This document shows positions 1-6,679 of a stretch of 9,159 nucleotides of DNA, piece after piece; the stretch's first letter is position 1; each line of letters begins with the position of its first letter. The notes beneath the pieces were generated by a model. The model saw only the letters and a list, made by a program, of their open reading frames with translations, searched no databases and had not been told where the DNA came from. This stretch comes from Bacteroidota bacterium (GTDB taxonomy: Bacteria; Bacteroidota; Bacteroidia; Bacteroidales; Bacteroidaceae), in NCBI GenBank assembly GCA_023458215.1, contig JAEXAJ010000025.1, positions 1-9,159 on the forward strand, given 5' to 3'. The position numbers and the translations under genes are program-made.

Positions 1-118
1 TGAACCCCTCGGTCCCCTAAAGGGGAAGGGGGATACTCTGAATATCATTATCCTAAATATAAGCATATTAGGTTTGAGAGTATCCCCCTCCCCCTTTAGG
101 GGGTCCGGGGGTGTTTGA
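1..118. repeat. Long imperfect inverted repeat with nested hairpins
   Basis: The left arm (1-39) and right arm (77-118) are imperfect reverse complements; the innermost stretch, ending at 39 and starting at 77, is the best match (GGGGGATACTCT against AGAGTATCCCCC). Each arm also contains its own small hairpin: CCCC-TAAA-GGGG at 14-25 and CCCCC-TTTA-GGGGG at 90-103. The spacer contains a further short stem (52-60 with 65-72). The region could therefore fold as one long hairpin or two small ones. GC-rich intergenic palindromes of this kind recur in Bacteroidetes genomes, from general knowledge. A role as terminator of an upstream gene, REP-like element or small non-autonomous mobile element is inference. 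The left end may extend beyond the window. Confidence 0.8.
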
Positions 119-180
119 TTCATTACTAAACGCAAACGAAACAAATTCAACTCCTCATTCAAATATATAAATAACAAAAC

Positions 181-210
181 CATCCCCCTCCTCTTTTAGG
201 ATTCGGGGGA
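181..210 (+). repeat. Decayed third copy of the palindrome right arm
   Basis: This stretch resembles 81-111 in the same orientation. It shares the ATCCCCCTC start, the CTTTTAGG core and the CGGGGG end, with substitutions and a short deletion after TTTAGG. The small CCCCC-TTTA-GGGGG hairpin is broken here. It ends about 15 bases before the start codon at 226 and so probably lies in the leader of that gene if transcription starts upstream. It reads as a degenerate copy of the same repeat family. Confidence 0.6.
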
Positions 211-225
211 ATAAAAAAGACTAAT

Positions 226-1041
226 ATGAACGAACAATTCAGTATTGCCGGCAAAGTAGCCGTCATCACCGGTGCGGGTGGTGTATTGGGTGGCAGCATA
301 GCCAAGTGTTTCATGCAACAAGGTGCCAAAGTGGTAGCCGTCGACATCCGTCAGGAGCAACTGGACGCACGTGTGGAAGAACTGAAGTCTTACGGTGAAG
401 ATGTTATCGGCATCGTGGGCAATGTGCTGGACATCACCAGCCTCGAAAAACTGGCCGAAGACATTGTAGCCCGTTGGGGACGCATCGACATCCTGCTCAA
501 CATTGCCGGCGGCAACATGCCCGGCGCAACCTTAGCTCCCGACCAGCCTTTCTACGACATGGACATCTCCTGCTGGGAGAAAGTAACCAACCTGAACATG
601 AACGGCACCGTTTACCCATCATTGGTTTTCAGTAAAGTGATGGCTAAACAAGGCAAGGGATGCATCGTCAATGTATCTTCTATGGCAGCCTATAGCGCCA
701 TTACCCGAGTACCGGGCTATTCGGCAGCCAAGACAGCCGTTGCCAACTTTACCCAATGGCTTGCCAGCGAACTGGCTCTGAAGTACGGCGACGGAATCCG
801 TGTAAATGCCATCGCCCCGGGCTTCTTCATCGGCGACCAAAACCGCGCCGTGCTTATCAACCCGGACGGCTCACTGACGGACCGCAGCAAGAAAGTACTA
901 GCCAAAACACCGATGAAACGCTTTGGAGACATCAACGAACTGAACGGCGCCGTGCAATTCCTTTGCAGCGATGCAGCCAGCTTCGTCACCGGTGCACTGC
1001 TCCCTATTGACGGTGGTTTCAGCGCCTTCAGCGGAGTATAA
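226..1041 (+). CDS. uxuB: SDR-family oxidoreductase, probable D-mannonate oxidoreductase (fructuronate reductase)
   Basis: This is a complete 271-aa classical short-chain dehydrogenase, a cytoplasmic NAD(P)-dependent enzyme. The Rossmann cofactor loop TGAGGVLG is at residues 15-22, and an acidic residue after the second strand (D40) favours NAD(H). The NIAGG motif is at 92-96, and the catalytic S152, Y165 and K169 (YSAAK) have the usual spacing, followed by the APG motif at 197-199. Two segments, NFTQWLA (174-180) and the C-terminal DGGFSAFSGV, are from memory characteristic of the SDR-type D-mannonate oxidoreductases such as Bacillus UxuB/YjmF. These interconvert fructuronate and mannonate in glucuronate breakdown and are unrelated to the longer E. 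coli UxuB. Substrate is therefore inferred from family resemblance; SDR membership is certain. A uxuA-type mannonate dehydratase upstream would support the call but lies outside the window. No convincing promoter is visible before it. Confidence 0.85.
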   Translation: MNEQFSIAGKVAVITGAGGVLGGSIAKCFMQQGAKVVAVDIRQEQLDARVEELKSYGEDVIGIVGNVLDITSLEKLAEDIVARWGRIDILLNIAGGNMPGATLAPDQPFYDMDISCWEKVTNLNMNGTVYPSLVFSKVMAKQGKGCIVNVSSMAAYSAITRVPGYSAAKTAVANFTQWLASELALKYGDGIRVNAIAPGFFIGDQNRAVLINPDGSLTDRSKKVLAKTPMKRFGDINELNGAVQFLCSDAASFVTGALLPIDGGFSAFSGV

Positions 1042-1047
1042 CTTCCC

Positions 1048-1100
1048 TCCCCTTCCGCAATGCCGATATAATATAAAATACAAGGAACTGCGGAAGGGGA
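1048..1100. terminator. Stem-loop downstream of the SDR gene, possible terminator
   Basis: A perfect 12-bp stem is formed by TCCCCTTCCGCA (1048-1059) and TGCGGAAGGGGA (1089-1100), enclosing an AT-rich 29-base loop. It starts six bases after the SDR stop codon, where a terminator or 3'-end stabilising hairpin is expected. There is no clean run of T directly after the stem (the nearest is CTTTTCC near 1114), and the loop is longer than in a typical intrinsic terminator. The stem itself is certain; its termination role is inferred. Confidence 0.5.
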
Positions 1101-1219
1101 ATCGTACCAATACTTTTCCTTACACCACTGTCCAGCCCCAGCGTTAACTCTCTCTTTTTCTATAACTACATTTTCAATTCTTTTGCTTCTATCATGTCCG
1201 CCAATTGAATATTAATACG

Positions 1220-1227
1220 TATTTTTA
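1220..1227 (+). promoter_or_regulatory. Weak candidate -7 box for the first histidine kinase
   Basis: TATTTTTA matches seven of eight positions of the Bacteroides -7 consensus TAnnTTTG and lies 25 bases before the start codon at 1253. No TTTG-like -33 box is present at the required 19-21-base distance, so this is tentative. The gene clearly needs its own start signal or read-through from the SDR gene past the 1048-1100 stem-loop. The AT-rich leader has no Shine-Dalgarno sequence, as is usual in this phylum. Confidence 0.3.
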
Positions 1228-1252
1228 CGACCTAAAAGTAGAAATATAAAAC

Positions 1253-3661
1253 ATGACTTCAGCAGAAGAGAAGATATCCAAATTAGAGAAGGCAGTCTCT
1301 TTAAGTCGTTTAGGATGGTGGGAAGCAGATTTTAATGACCAAGTGTATTATTGTTCTGAGTTCCTTCAAGATTTGTTCGACCTGAAAGGAGAAACAATCT
1401 CCTTCCAAGACTTTAATAGCCGTATATGTGAAGACTACCGAGAAAGAATACTTTCCGAGTTTGCTTCTTTCAAATATCTCGAAATCTACGAGCAAGTCTT
1501 CCCTATGAATACCAAATACGGCGTTACGTGGGTCAGTACCAAAGTAGGAGAAAAGACTGTAACTCCCGACGGGCATGTCCATGTTTTCGGAGCGATGCAG
1601 TGCATTTCCCGTCAAAGAATGAATATTCATGAGAAAACCGTAAACCGCCTCAATACACTTTTACACCAGCTTAACGGACTCACGCAATCACTATTGAGTC
1701 TGCTTCACTCTGACAATATGGCGGAGGTTATTAATCGGATTTTGAAGGATGTTCTTCTTCAATTCAACGGTGACCGAACTTACATTGTAGAATACGACAA
1801 AGTGAACATGTCACAACGTTGCTCCTACGAGATATCATCCAACTTAACCACCGGACAATGGAAAGGACAAGAGAAACCACTGGATATTCATTCGTGGTGG
1901 GACAAACGGATACTATCCGGCGTTCCAATCACCTTGTTCTCTTTAGAACACATTCCTGCTGAAGCTATTGAGAAAAAAGAAAGGCTGGAAAGCACCGGCG
2001 CCAAGTCGGTCATGTCCATACCGTTGACTTCCAAAAGCGGCGTATGGGGATATATCAGCATTGATATAGTCAAAGAATATCGTGAATGGAGCAATGAAGA
2101 CTACTTGTGGTTCTCATCCATAGCAAACATCATCAGCCTAAGCATGGAATTGCGCAAGGCGGAAGAAACCGCCAAACTCGAAAAGAAGTATTTCCGTGAT
2201 ATTTACCAAAAGATTCCCGTAGGAATAGAACTCTATGACCATGATTGCAAATTAGTGGATATCAATGACACCGACCGGGAAATGTTCGGAATAAAGCAGA
2301 AAGAAGACATATTGGGCATTGACTTCTTTGCCAACCCTATGATGCCACCGGAATGGAGAGACACTTTGCTAAAAGGAGAAGCCTTGAACATCTCCTTCAA
2401 ATATGATTTTGCCTTGACAAAAGGATATTTCATAACAGAGAAGAAAGGTTATATAGATTTAATATCAAAAGCCATCCCCATATTCAATATAGACGGCAAT
2501 CTGGAAAATATCCTGGTTGCCAACATTGATAATACAAAGGCAAATGAGGCGTATAGAAGACTGAAGGAGTTTGAAGAGAATTTCATGCTGGTAGGCGATT
2601 ACGCCAAAGTAGGCTATGCCCGATTCAATGCAATGACCCGAGACGGCTACGCACTGAACAGTTGGTACCGGAATGTGGGAGAAAAGGAAGGTACCCCCTT
2701 GCCGCAAATCATCAGAGTGCATGCTAATTTTCACCCGGAAGACCGAAAAGTGATACTGGACTTTTTCGATCAAGTAATAGAGAAGAAATCAACCCACCTA
2801 CGCCATGATATGCGTATTATGCGCGAAGGAGGACATTACACCTGGACACGCGTCAATGTCATGGTGCGCGATTTCCGTCCGGAGGAAGGTGTTATCGACA
2901 TGGTTTGTGTGAACTATGACATTACCGAACTGAAGGAAACCGAAGCCATGCTGATTGAAGCTAAAGAAAAAGCAGAAACCGCCGACCGATTGAAGAGTGC
3001 TTTCCTTGCCAACATGAGCCATGAGATACGTACCCCGCTGAATGCAATTGTAGGTTTTTCGAGCATGCTTGTAGAAACTGATATTCAAGAAGAAAAGCAG
3101 GACTACCAAAGCATTATAGAAGAGAATAACGAATTGTTGCTACAGCTCATTTCAGACATTTTGGACTTATCGAAGATAGAGGCCGGCACATTCGATTTTG
3201 TAGAAGGGGATGTAGATGTAAACCGTACTTGCAACGAGATCATCAACTCCACACAGATAAAAATGCCCGAAAATATAGAGCTACGTTTTGAAGAGTATTT
3301 GCCCGAATGTACCATTCATACGGACAAGAACCGACTTGTACAAGTCATAACGAACTTCATGAACAATGCCATCAAGTTTACTTCGGAAGGTAGCATCACC
3401 TTAGGATACCGGCAAGTGGACGATAACTATCTGAAGTTCTATGTGCGCGATACGGGCATAGGCATTCCTGCCGATAAAGTACAATCCATTTTCGACCGCT
3501 TTGTAAAGCTGAATAATTTTGCCAATGGTACCGGCTTGGGTCTGTCTATTTGCAAAAGTATAGTAAAGCAGATGAACGGGCAGATCGGTGTAGATTCAGT
3601 TGTAGGAGAAGGTTCTTGCTTTTGGTTTATCATCCCAAAAACAAAAACTTACCACAAATAA
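1253..3661 (+). CDS. Soluble PAS/GAF sensor histidine kinase (802 aa)
   Basis: This is a complete multi-domain histidine kinase that would autophosphorylate in response to a signal and pass the phosphate to a response regulator. Domains in order are a PAS-like domain with GWWEAD at 21-26 (about 12-118), GAF (about 130-300), two PAS domains (about 310-430 and 437-558), a short helical linker, HisKA (about 578-643) and HATPase_c (about 690-796). Visible motifs are the phospho-acceptor H590 in SHEIRTP, with a threonine four residues on as in phosphatase-competent HisKA kinases. The ATP lid region shows N705 of the N box, DTGIGI at 733-738, FDRF at 747-750 and GTGLGL at 759-764. There is no signal peptide, membrane segment, receiver or DNA-binding domain, so it is probably a cytoplasmic sensor with a partner encoded elsewhere. 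The start is supported by end-to-end alignment with the paralogue at 3676-6456. The signal is unknown. Confidence 0.95.
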   Translation: MTSAEEKISKLEKAVSLSRLGWWEADFNDQVYYCSEFLQDLFDLKGETISFQDFNSRICEDYRERILSEFASFKYLEIYEQVFPMNTKYGVTWVSTKVGEKTVTPDGHVHVFGAMQCISRQRMNIHEKTVNRLNTLLHQLNGLTQSLLSLLHSDNMAEVINRILKDVLLQFNGDRTYIVEYDKVNMSQRCSYEISSNLTTGQWKGQEKPLDIHSWWDKRILSGVPITLFSLEHIPAEAIEKKERLESTGAKSVMSIPLTSKSGVWGYISIDIVKEYREWSNEDYLWFSSIANIISLSMELRKAEETAKLEKKYFRDIYQKIPVGIELYDHDCKLVDINDTDREMFGIKQKEDILGIDFFANPMMPPEWRDTLLKGEALNISFKYDFALTKGYFITEKKGYIDLISKAIPIFNIDGNLENILVANIDNTKANEAYRRLKEFEENFMLVGDYAKVGYARFNAMTRDGYALNSWYRNVGEKEGTPLPQIIRVHANFHPEDRKVILDFFDQVIEKKSTHLRHDMRIMREGGHYTWTRVNVMVRDFRPEEGVIDMVCVNYDITELKETEAMLIEAKEKAETADRLKSAFLANMSHEIRTPLNAIVGFSSMLVETDIQEEKQDYQSIIEENNELLLQLISDILDLSKIEAGTFDFVEGDVDVNRTCNEIINSTQIKMPENIELRFEEYLPECTIHTDKNRLVQVITNFMNNAIKFTSEGSITLGYRQVDDNYLKFYVRDTGIGIPADKVQSIFDRFVKLNNFANGTGLGLSICKSIVKQMNGQIGVDSVVGEGSCFWFIIPKTKTYHK
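2972..3033 (+). repeat. 62-bp inverted repeat, copy 1 (H-box of first kinase)
   Basis: These 62 bases are identical to the reverse complement of 4289-4350. They encode residues 574-593 and the first two bases of codon 594, including phospho-acceptor H590. One mismatch at 3034 is followed by eleven more identical bases. Directly beyond that, and before 2972, synonymous differences between the two kinase genes resume at high density. Confidence 0.95.
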
Positions 3662-3675
3662 GACTATTGAGTATC

Positions 3676-6456
3676 TTAATCTATCGGCAGTATAAACCAG
3701 AAACAAGAACCCTTACCCGGAGTACTATCAACCCCGATAGTACCTCCCAGTTGTTCTATAATACTCTTACTGATGGAAAGCCCTAATCCGGTTCCATGCA
3801 CAAAGGAGTTCAACTTTACAAAGCGTTCGAATATCTGGGCTTGTCTTTCCGCATCAATGCCTATACCTGTATCGGTTACGTAAAAGCGAAGGTTCCTTTC
3901 GTCAATCTTATCATAGCCTACACGAATGCTTCCCACAGAGGTGAACTTAATGGCATTGTTCACAAAGTTGGCAAGCACCTGATTCAGACGGTTACGGTCA
4001 CTCAATATCTGGCATTCCGGTAGATGGCGGTCAAACAAAATCTCTACTCCCGGCTTTGCCTTCATGCGCATGACACGCACTATGTCTTCACACAGGAGGT
4101 TTACATCCAGTTCCCTCTCTACGAAATCGAATGTACCGGCTTCTATCTTTGCCAAATCCAATATGTCGGAAATCAGTTGCAATAACAATTCATTGTTCTC
4201 TTCGACAATAGTCATATATCGCTTTCTTTCTTCAATATCTTCGGTTTCGCCCAGCAAACTGGAAAAGCCGACTATCGCATTCAGCGGCGTACGTATCTCA
4301 TGGCTCATGTTGGCAAGGAAAGCACTCTTCAATCGGTCGGCGGTTTCTGCCTTGTCCTTGGCGTCAATCAGCATGGCTTCCGTTTCTTTCAGTTCCGTGA
4401 TATCATAATTTACGCCGATCATTTCAATCTGCCCTTTCTCGGGTTCATAGACGTTCACTGCCAGATTGGTACGTACCCAGTTCCATTTATGCTTCTGGCC
4501 CGGACGCGCAATACGCATCTCGCCTTTGAAATATTTAGCCTCACCGGTACGTGCTTTCCGGTAGAAGTTGAGCATCTTCTTACGATCTTCCGGATGCATC
4601 TTTCCATAAACACCTACCACATCTGCCAAGGAAGCATTTTCGTCTTCGCCCATATTCTTAAACCACTGCTTGATGGCATATCCTTTACGATCAATTATAT
4701 TTAGTTTGGCGTAACCAATCTTCGCATATTCGGATATCAACAGGAAGAAGTTCTCGAAGTCATTGATACGGCTCAAAGCATCTATACGTTCTGTATTGTC
4801 GATATTAATCAAAACATACCCTGTAAAGTGCCCTTTACTATCGTAGAGTTTGCTAAGCTTGGTATAGAGGTTTATCACATTCTTCTTGGAAGTATCAAAA
4901 TAATCCAGTGCTGCATCGAATGCATAATCCAATCTGAAATCAACGACATCATTCGTCTTTATCTGCTCAATGATATGAGGAGGAATATTGGGATTTTCAA
5001 ATAGGTTTACCCCGACGACATCTGCTTTATCACGTACACCGAATATTTCTATGTCTTTGTTATTAAGATCCAACAGAACACCTTCTTTGTCGTAAATCTC
5101 TACTCCGGCAGGTATATTGGCAAAGATATTCTTGAATAACTTCTCACTCCTATCTAACGCCTGATGGGTTTGCATGGAATCTGTTACATCGAGGAACAAA
5201 GCTACCACTTCATTCTCCTCAGGAGAATACATGATCACATGACAATGTTTACCGGTAATCACAAAGTTCTCTTCCACTTCCTTAAAGGTACCATTCTCCA
5301 AAATGTCATCCAAGAGTTTTAATTTGGAAGCCAGATCAGAATAAATGCTCGAAGCCGTCCTCCCAAAATAATCCGAGATAGGTTTTCCCATGAAATCAGA
5401 CAAGATTTCGTTAGCATCCGTTATCCGATAATCGCAAAGCTGTCCTTTCTCATCACGAAGAATAGACATCCGTATATATCCCAAAGGCATATAACGGAAC
5501 AAATTACTGAGAAAACTCCGTTCGCGAATAGCATCATCCTTATTCTTACGAAGTTCTATGCAAATACTAATAATGTTTGCCAACGAACTTAACCACTGAT
5601 AGTCTTCGTTCGTCCACATCTTAGTACGATCTATCAAATCTACCCCTAAATATCCCCATACCTGATCGTTGGCAATCAATGGAGTTACCATCAAAGATTT
5701 AATATTTTGCCTTGCCAGCACCTCATATTCTCCATAGGCCGATTCCGGGATTGCCTTCAAAGTCTCCAGTAAGATCGGTTTCTTAGCAAGTATTTGTGAC
5801 GACCACCAAGGTAAATCGGCAATAAGCATCTTCTGCAGTTCCTCTTTCTCGGGACGTACACCGGGGGCCACTACTTCGTAAGTACAATTTTGGTAACGAT
5901 ATTCATCTTCGTACTCGAAGATATAAACACGACCTCCATGGAAGAAGTCAAGGATATCCCGCAATATTTCATAAATTCCCGAGTCTATTTCTTCATCTTT
6001 CAGAAATCGGAACAAAGACTGCGATATAGAATTCTGGCGATACATCAAGTCATTAATCCGATGCATGATTTGCTTCCCCTCTTCATTATCGGGAGCATCT
6101 ACACGTTGCAAAATACCAAAAGTTGTTACCCTTCCATCCGGTGATTCTTCCTTATATCCCATACGGGTATGTATCCATATTACCCCTCTCGAAGTATGAA
6201 TAGGAAAAGTTTGTTCATAAACATCCTGATATTCTATGGAAAGAAACTCACGGGTCACGCGACTCCGATAATCTTCACGAATCATCTGACTAAAATCGAC
6301 AAAGCTTAAAATTTGCCCTTCTATTTCGAATAAGTCAGATACATATTCAGAGCACACGAACTGCCTTGTGGCAAAATCGGCTTCCCACCACCCAATACGT
6401 CCAAGAGTGGAAAGACGCTTAAAACGCTCATTATCGTCAAGATGAGTAGCGGTCAT
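3676..6456 (-). CDS. Soluble PAS/GAF sensor histidine kinase with an extra PAS domain (926 aa)
   Basis: This complete kinase is paralogous to the one at 1253-3661 along its whole length, from an N-terminal PAS with GWWEAD at 22-27 to the C-terminal CFWFI. Domains in order are PAS (about 13-119), GAF (about 135-300), PAS (about 311-428), PAS (about 433-556), PAS (about 562-687), HisKA (about 707-772) and HATPase_c (about 818-924). The PAS at 311-428, including DYRITDANE at 342-350, is absent from the paralogue and accounts for the 124-residue length difference. Catalytic features are H719 in SHEIRTP, N834, DTGIGI at 862-867, FERF at 876-879 and GTGLGL at 888-893. There is no membrane segment, receiver or DNA-binding domain, so it should be cytoplasmic and rely on a response regulator encoded elsewhere. 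It converges on its paralogue with 14 bp between stop codons and diverges from the receptor gene at 6680. The signal is unknown. Confidence 0.95.
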   Translation of the reverse strand: MTATHLDDNERFKRLSTLGRIGWWEADFATRQFVCSEYVSDLFEIEGQILSFVDFSQMIREDYRSRVTREFLSIEYQDVYEQTFPIHTSRGVIWIHTRMGYKEESPDGRVTTFGILQRVDAPDNEEGKQIMHRINDLMYRQNSISQSLFRFLKDEEIDSGIYEILRDILDFFHGGRVYIFEYEDEYRYQNCTYEVVAPGVRPEKEELQKMLIADLPWWSSQILAKKPILLETLKAIPESAYGEYEVLARQNIKSLMVTPLIANDQVWGYLGVDLIDRTKMWTNEDYQWLSSLANIISICIELRKNKDDAIRERSFLSNLFRYMPLGYIRMSILRDEKGQLCDYRITDANEILSDFMGKPISDYFGRTASSIYSDLASKLKLLDDILENGTFKEVEENFVITGKHCHVIMYSPEENEVVALFLDVTDSMQTHQALDRSEKLFKNIFANIPAGVEIYDKEGVLLDLNNKDIEIFGVRDKADVVGVNLFENPNIPPHIIEQIKTNDVVDFRLDYAFDAALDYFDTSKKNVINLYTKLSKLYDSKGHFTGYVLINIDNTERIDALSRINDFENFFLLISEYAKIGYAKLNIIDRKGYAIKQWFKNMGEDENASLADVVGVYGKMHPEDRKKMLNFYRKARTGEAKYFKGEMRIARPGQKHKWNWVRTNLAVNVYEPEKGQIEMIGVNYDITELKETEAMLIDAKDKAETADRLKSAFLANMSHEIRTPLNAIVGFSSLLGETEDIEERKRYMTIVEENNELLLQLISDILDLAKIEAGTFDFVERELDVNLLCEDIVRVMRMKAKPGVEILFDRHLPECQILSDRNRLNQVLANFVNNAIKFTSVGSIRVGYDKIDERNLRFYVTDTGIGIDAERQAQIFERFVKLNSFVHGTGLGLSISKSIIEQLGGTIGVDSTPGKGSCFWFILPID
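4289..4350 (-). repeat. 62-bp inverted repeat, copy 2 (H-box of second kinase)
   Basis: This is the exact reverse complement of 2972-3033. It encodes residues 703-722 of the second kinase and two bases of codon 723, including phospho-acceptor H719. The two copies face each other across about 1.25 kb that contains both kinase catalytic domains and the convergent junction. Confidence 0.95.
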
Positions 6457-6482
6457 ATATATTTCATATTTGTTTTAAGCTA

Positions 6483-6513
6483 CAAAAATAAAGATAAAAC
6501 TCTAATAAACAAT
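6483..6513 (-). promoter_or_regulatory. Bacteroides-type promoter for the second kinase
   Basis: On the minus strand, TATTTTTG (complement of 6483-6490) is a perfect match to the Bacteroides -7 consensus TAnnTTTG. ATTG (complement of 6510-6513) lies 19 bases further upstream, matching three of four bases of the TTTG -33 box at the expected distance. Transcription would begin near 6477-6480, giving a leader of roughly 20-25 bases before the start codon at 6456. The reverse strand around it is T-rich and there is no Shine-Dalgarno site. Confidence 0.6.
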
Positions 6514-6577
6514 AGGCCATATCTATTTTTCACATAGCATCTGCTTTTACAAATAAGAAGCATTTTCCTAAAAAAAT

Positions 6578-6594
6578 GTGTAATAGAAGTGTAA
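6578..6594. promoter_or_regulatory. Direct repeat GTGTAA phased at 11 bp, possible operator
   Basis: GTGTAA occurs at 6578-6583 and again at 6589-6594, one helical turn apart, in the intergenic region between two divergent genes. Same-face direct repeats are a common form of response-regulator binding site. The repeat lies about 70 bases upstream of the putative receptor -7 box and about 90 upstream of the kinase promoter. The motif is short and could arise by chance in AT-rich DNA. Confidence 0.25.
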
Positions 6595-6649
6595 CAGATT
6601 TGAAAATAAAACGTACGAGCTATGTAGCAAACATGTAATGCCACTGCCG

Positions 6650-6657
6650 CATCTTTG
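6650..6657 (+). promoter_or_regulatory. Candidate -7 box for the TonB-dependent receptor gene
   Basis: CATCTTTG followed by CAAC matches seven of eight positions of TAnnTTTG and lies 22 bases before the start codon at 6680. No good TTTG is found 19-21 bases upstream of it. An alternative is TTTG at 6599-6602 with the poorer TATGTAGC at 6621-6628. A missing -33 box would fit an activator-dependent or alternative-sigma promoter, but that is only inference. Confidence 0.4.
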
Positions 6658-6679
6658 CAACGGATTTAGAAACAAGATT

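Noticed and set aside
1..210. CRISPR array
   Set aside because: There are only three partial repeat units; two are in opposite orientations and they are separated by unlike, irregular spacers. This is a palindromic repeat, not regular direct repeats.
3550..3786. Plus-strand frame of 78 codons crossing the convergent kinase junction
   Set aside because: It overlaps the 3' ends of both well-supported kinases in the wrong frame, and its arginine-rich sequence has no recognisable features.
1253..6456. Hybrid two-component system or one-protein transcription regulator
   Set aside because: Neither kinase has a receiver domain or an AraC-type helix-turn-helix after the ATPase domain; both stop directly after the HATPase domain.
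6457..6679. tRNA or small structured RNA in the divergent intergenic region
   Set aside because: The region is AT-rich, and I found no cloverleaf, no conserved T-loop sequence and no strong stem.
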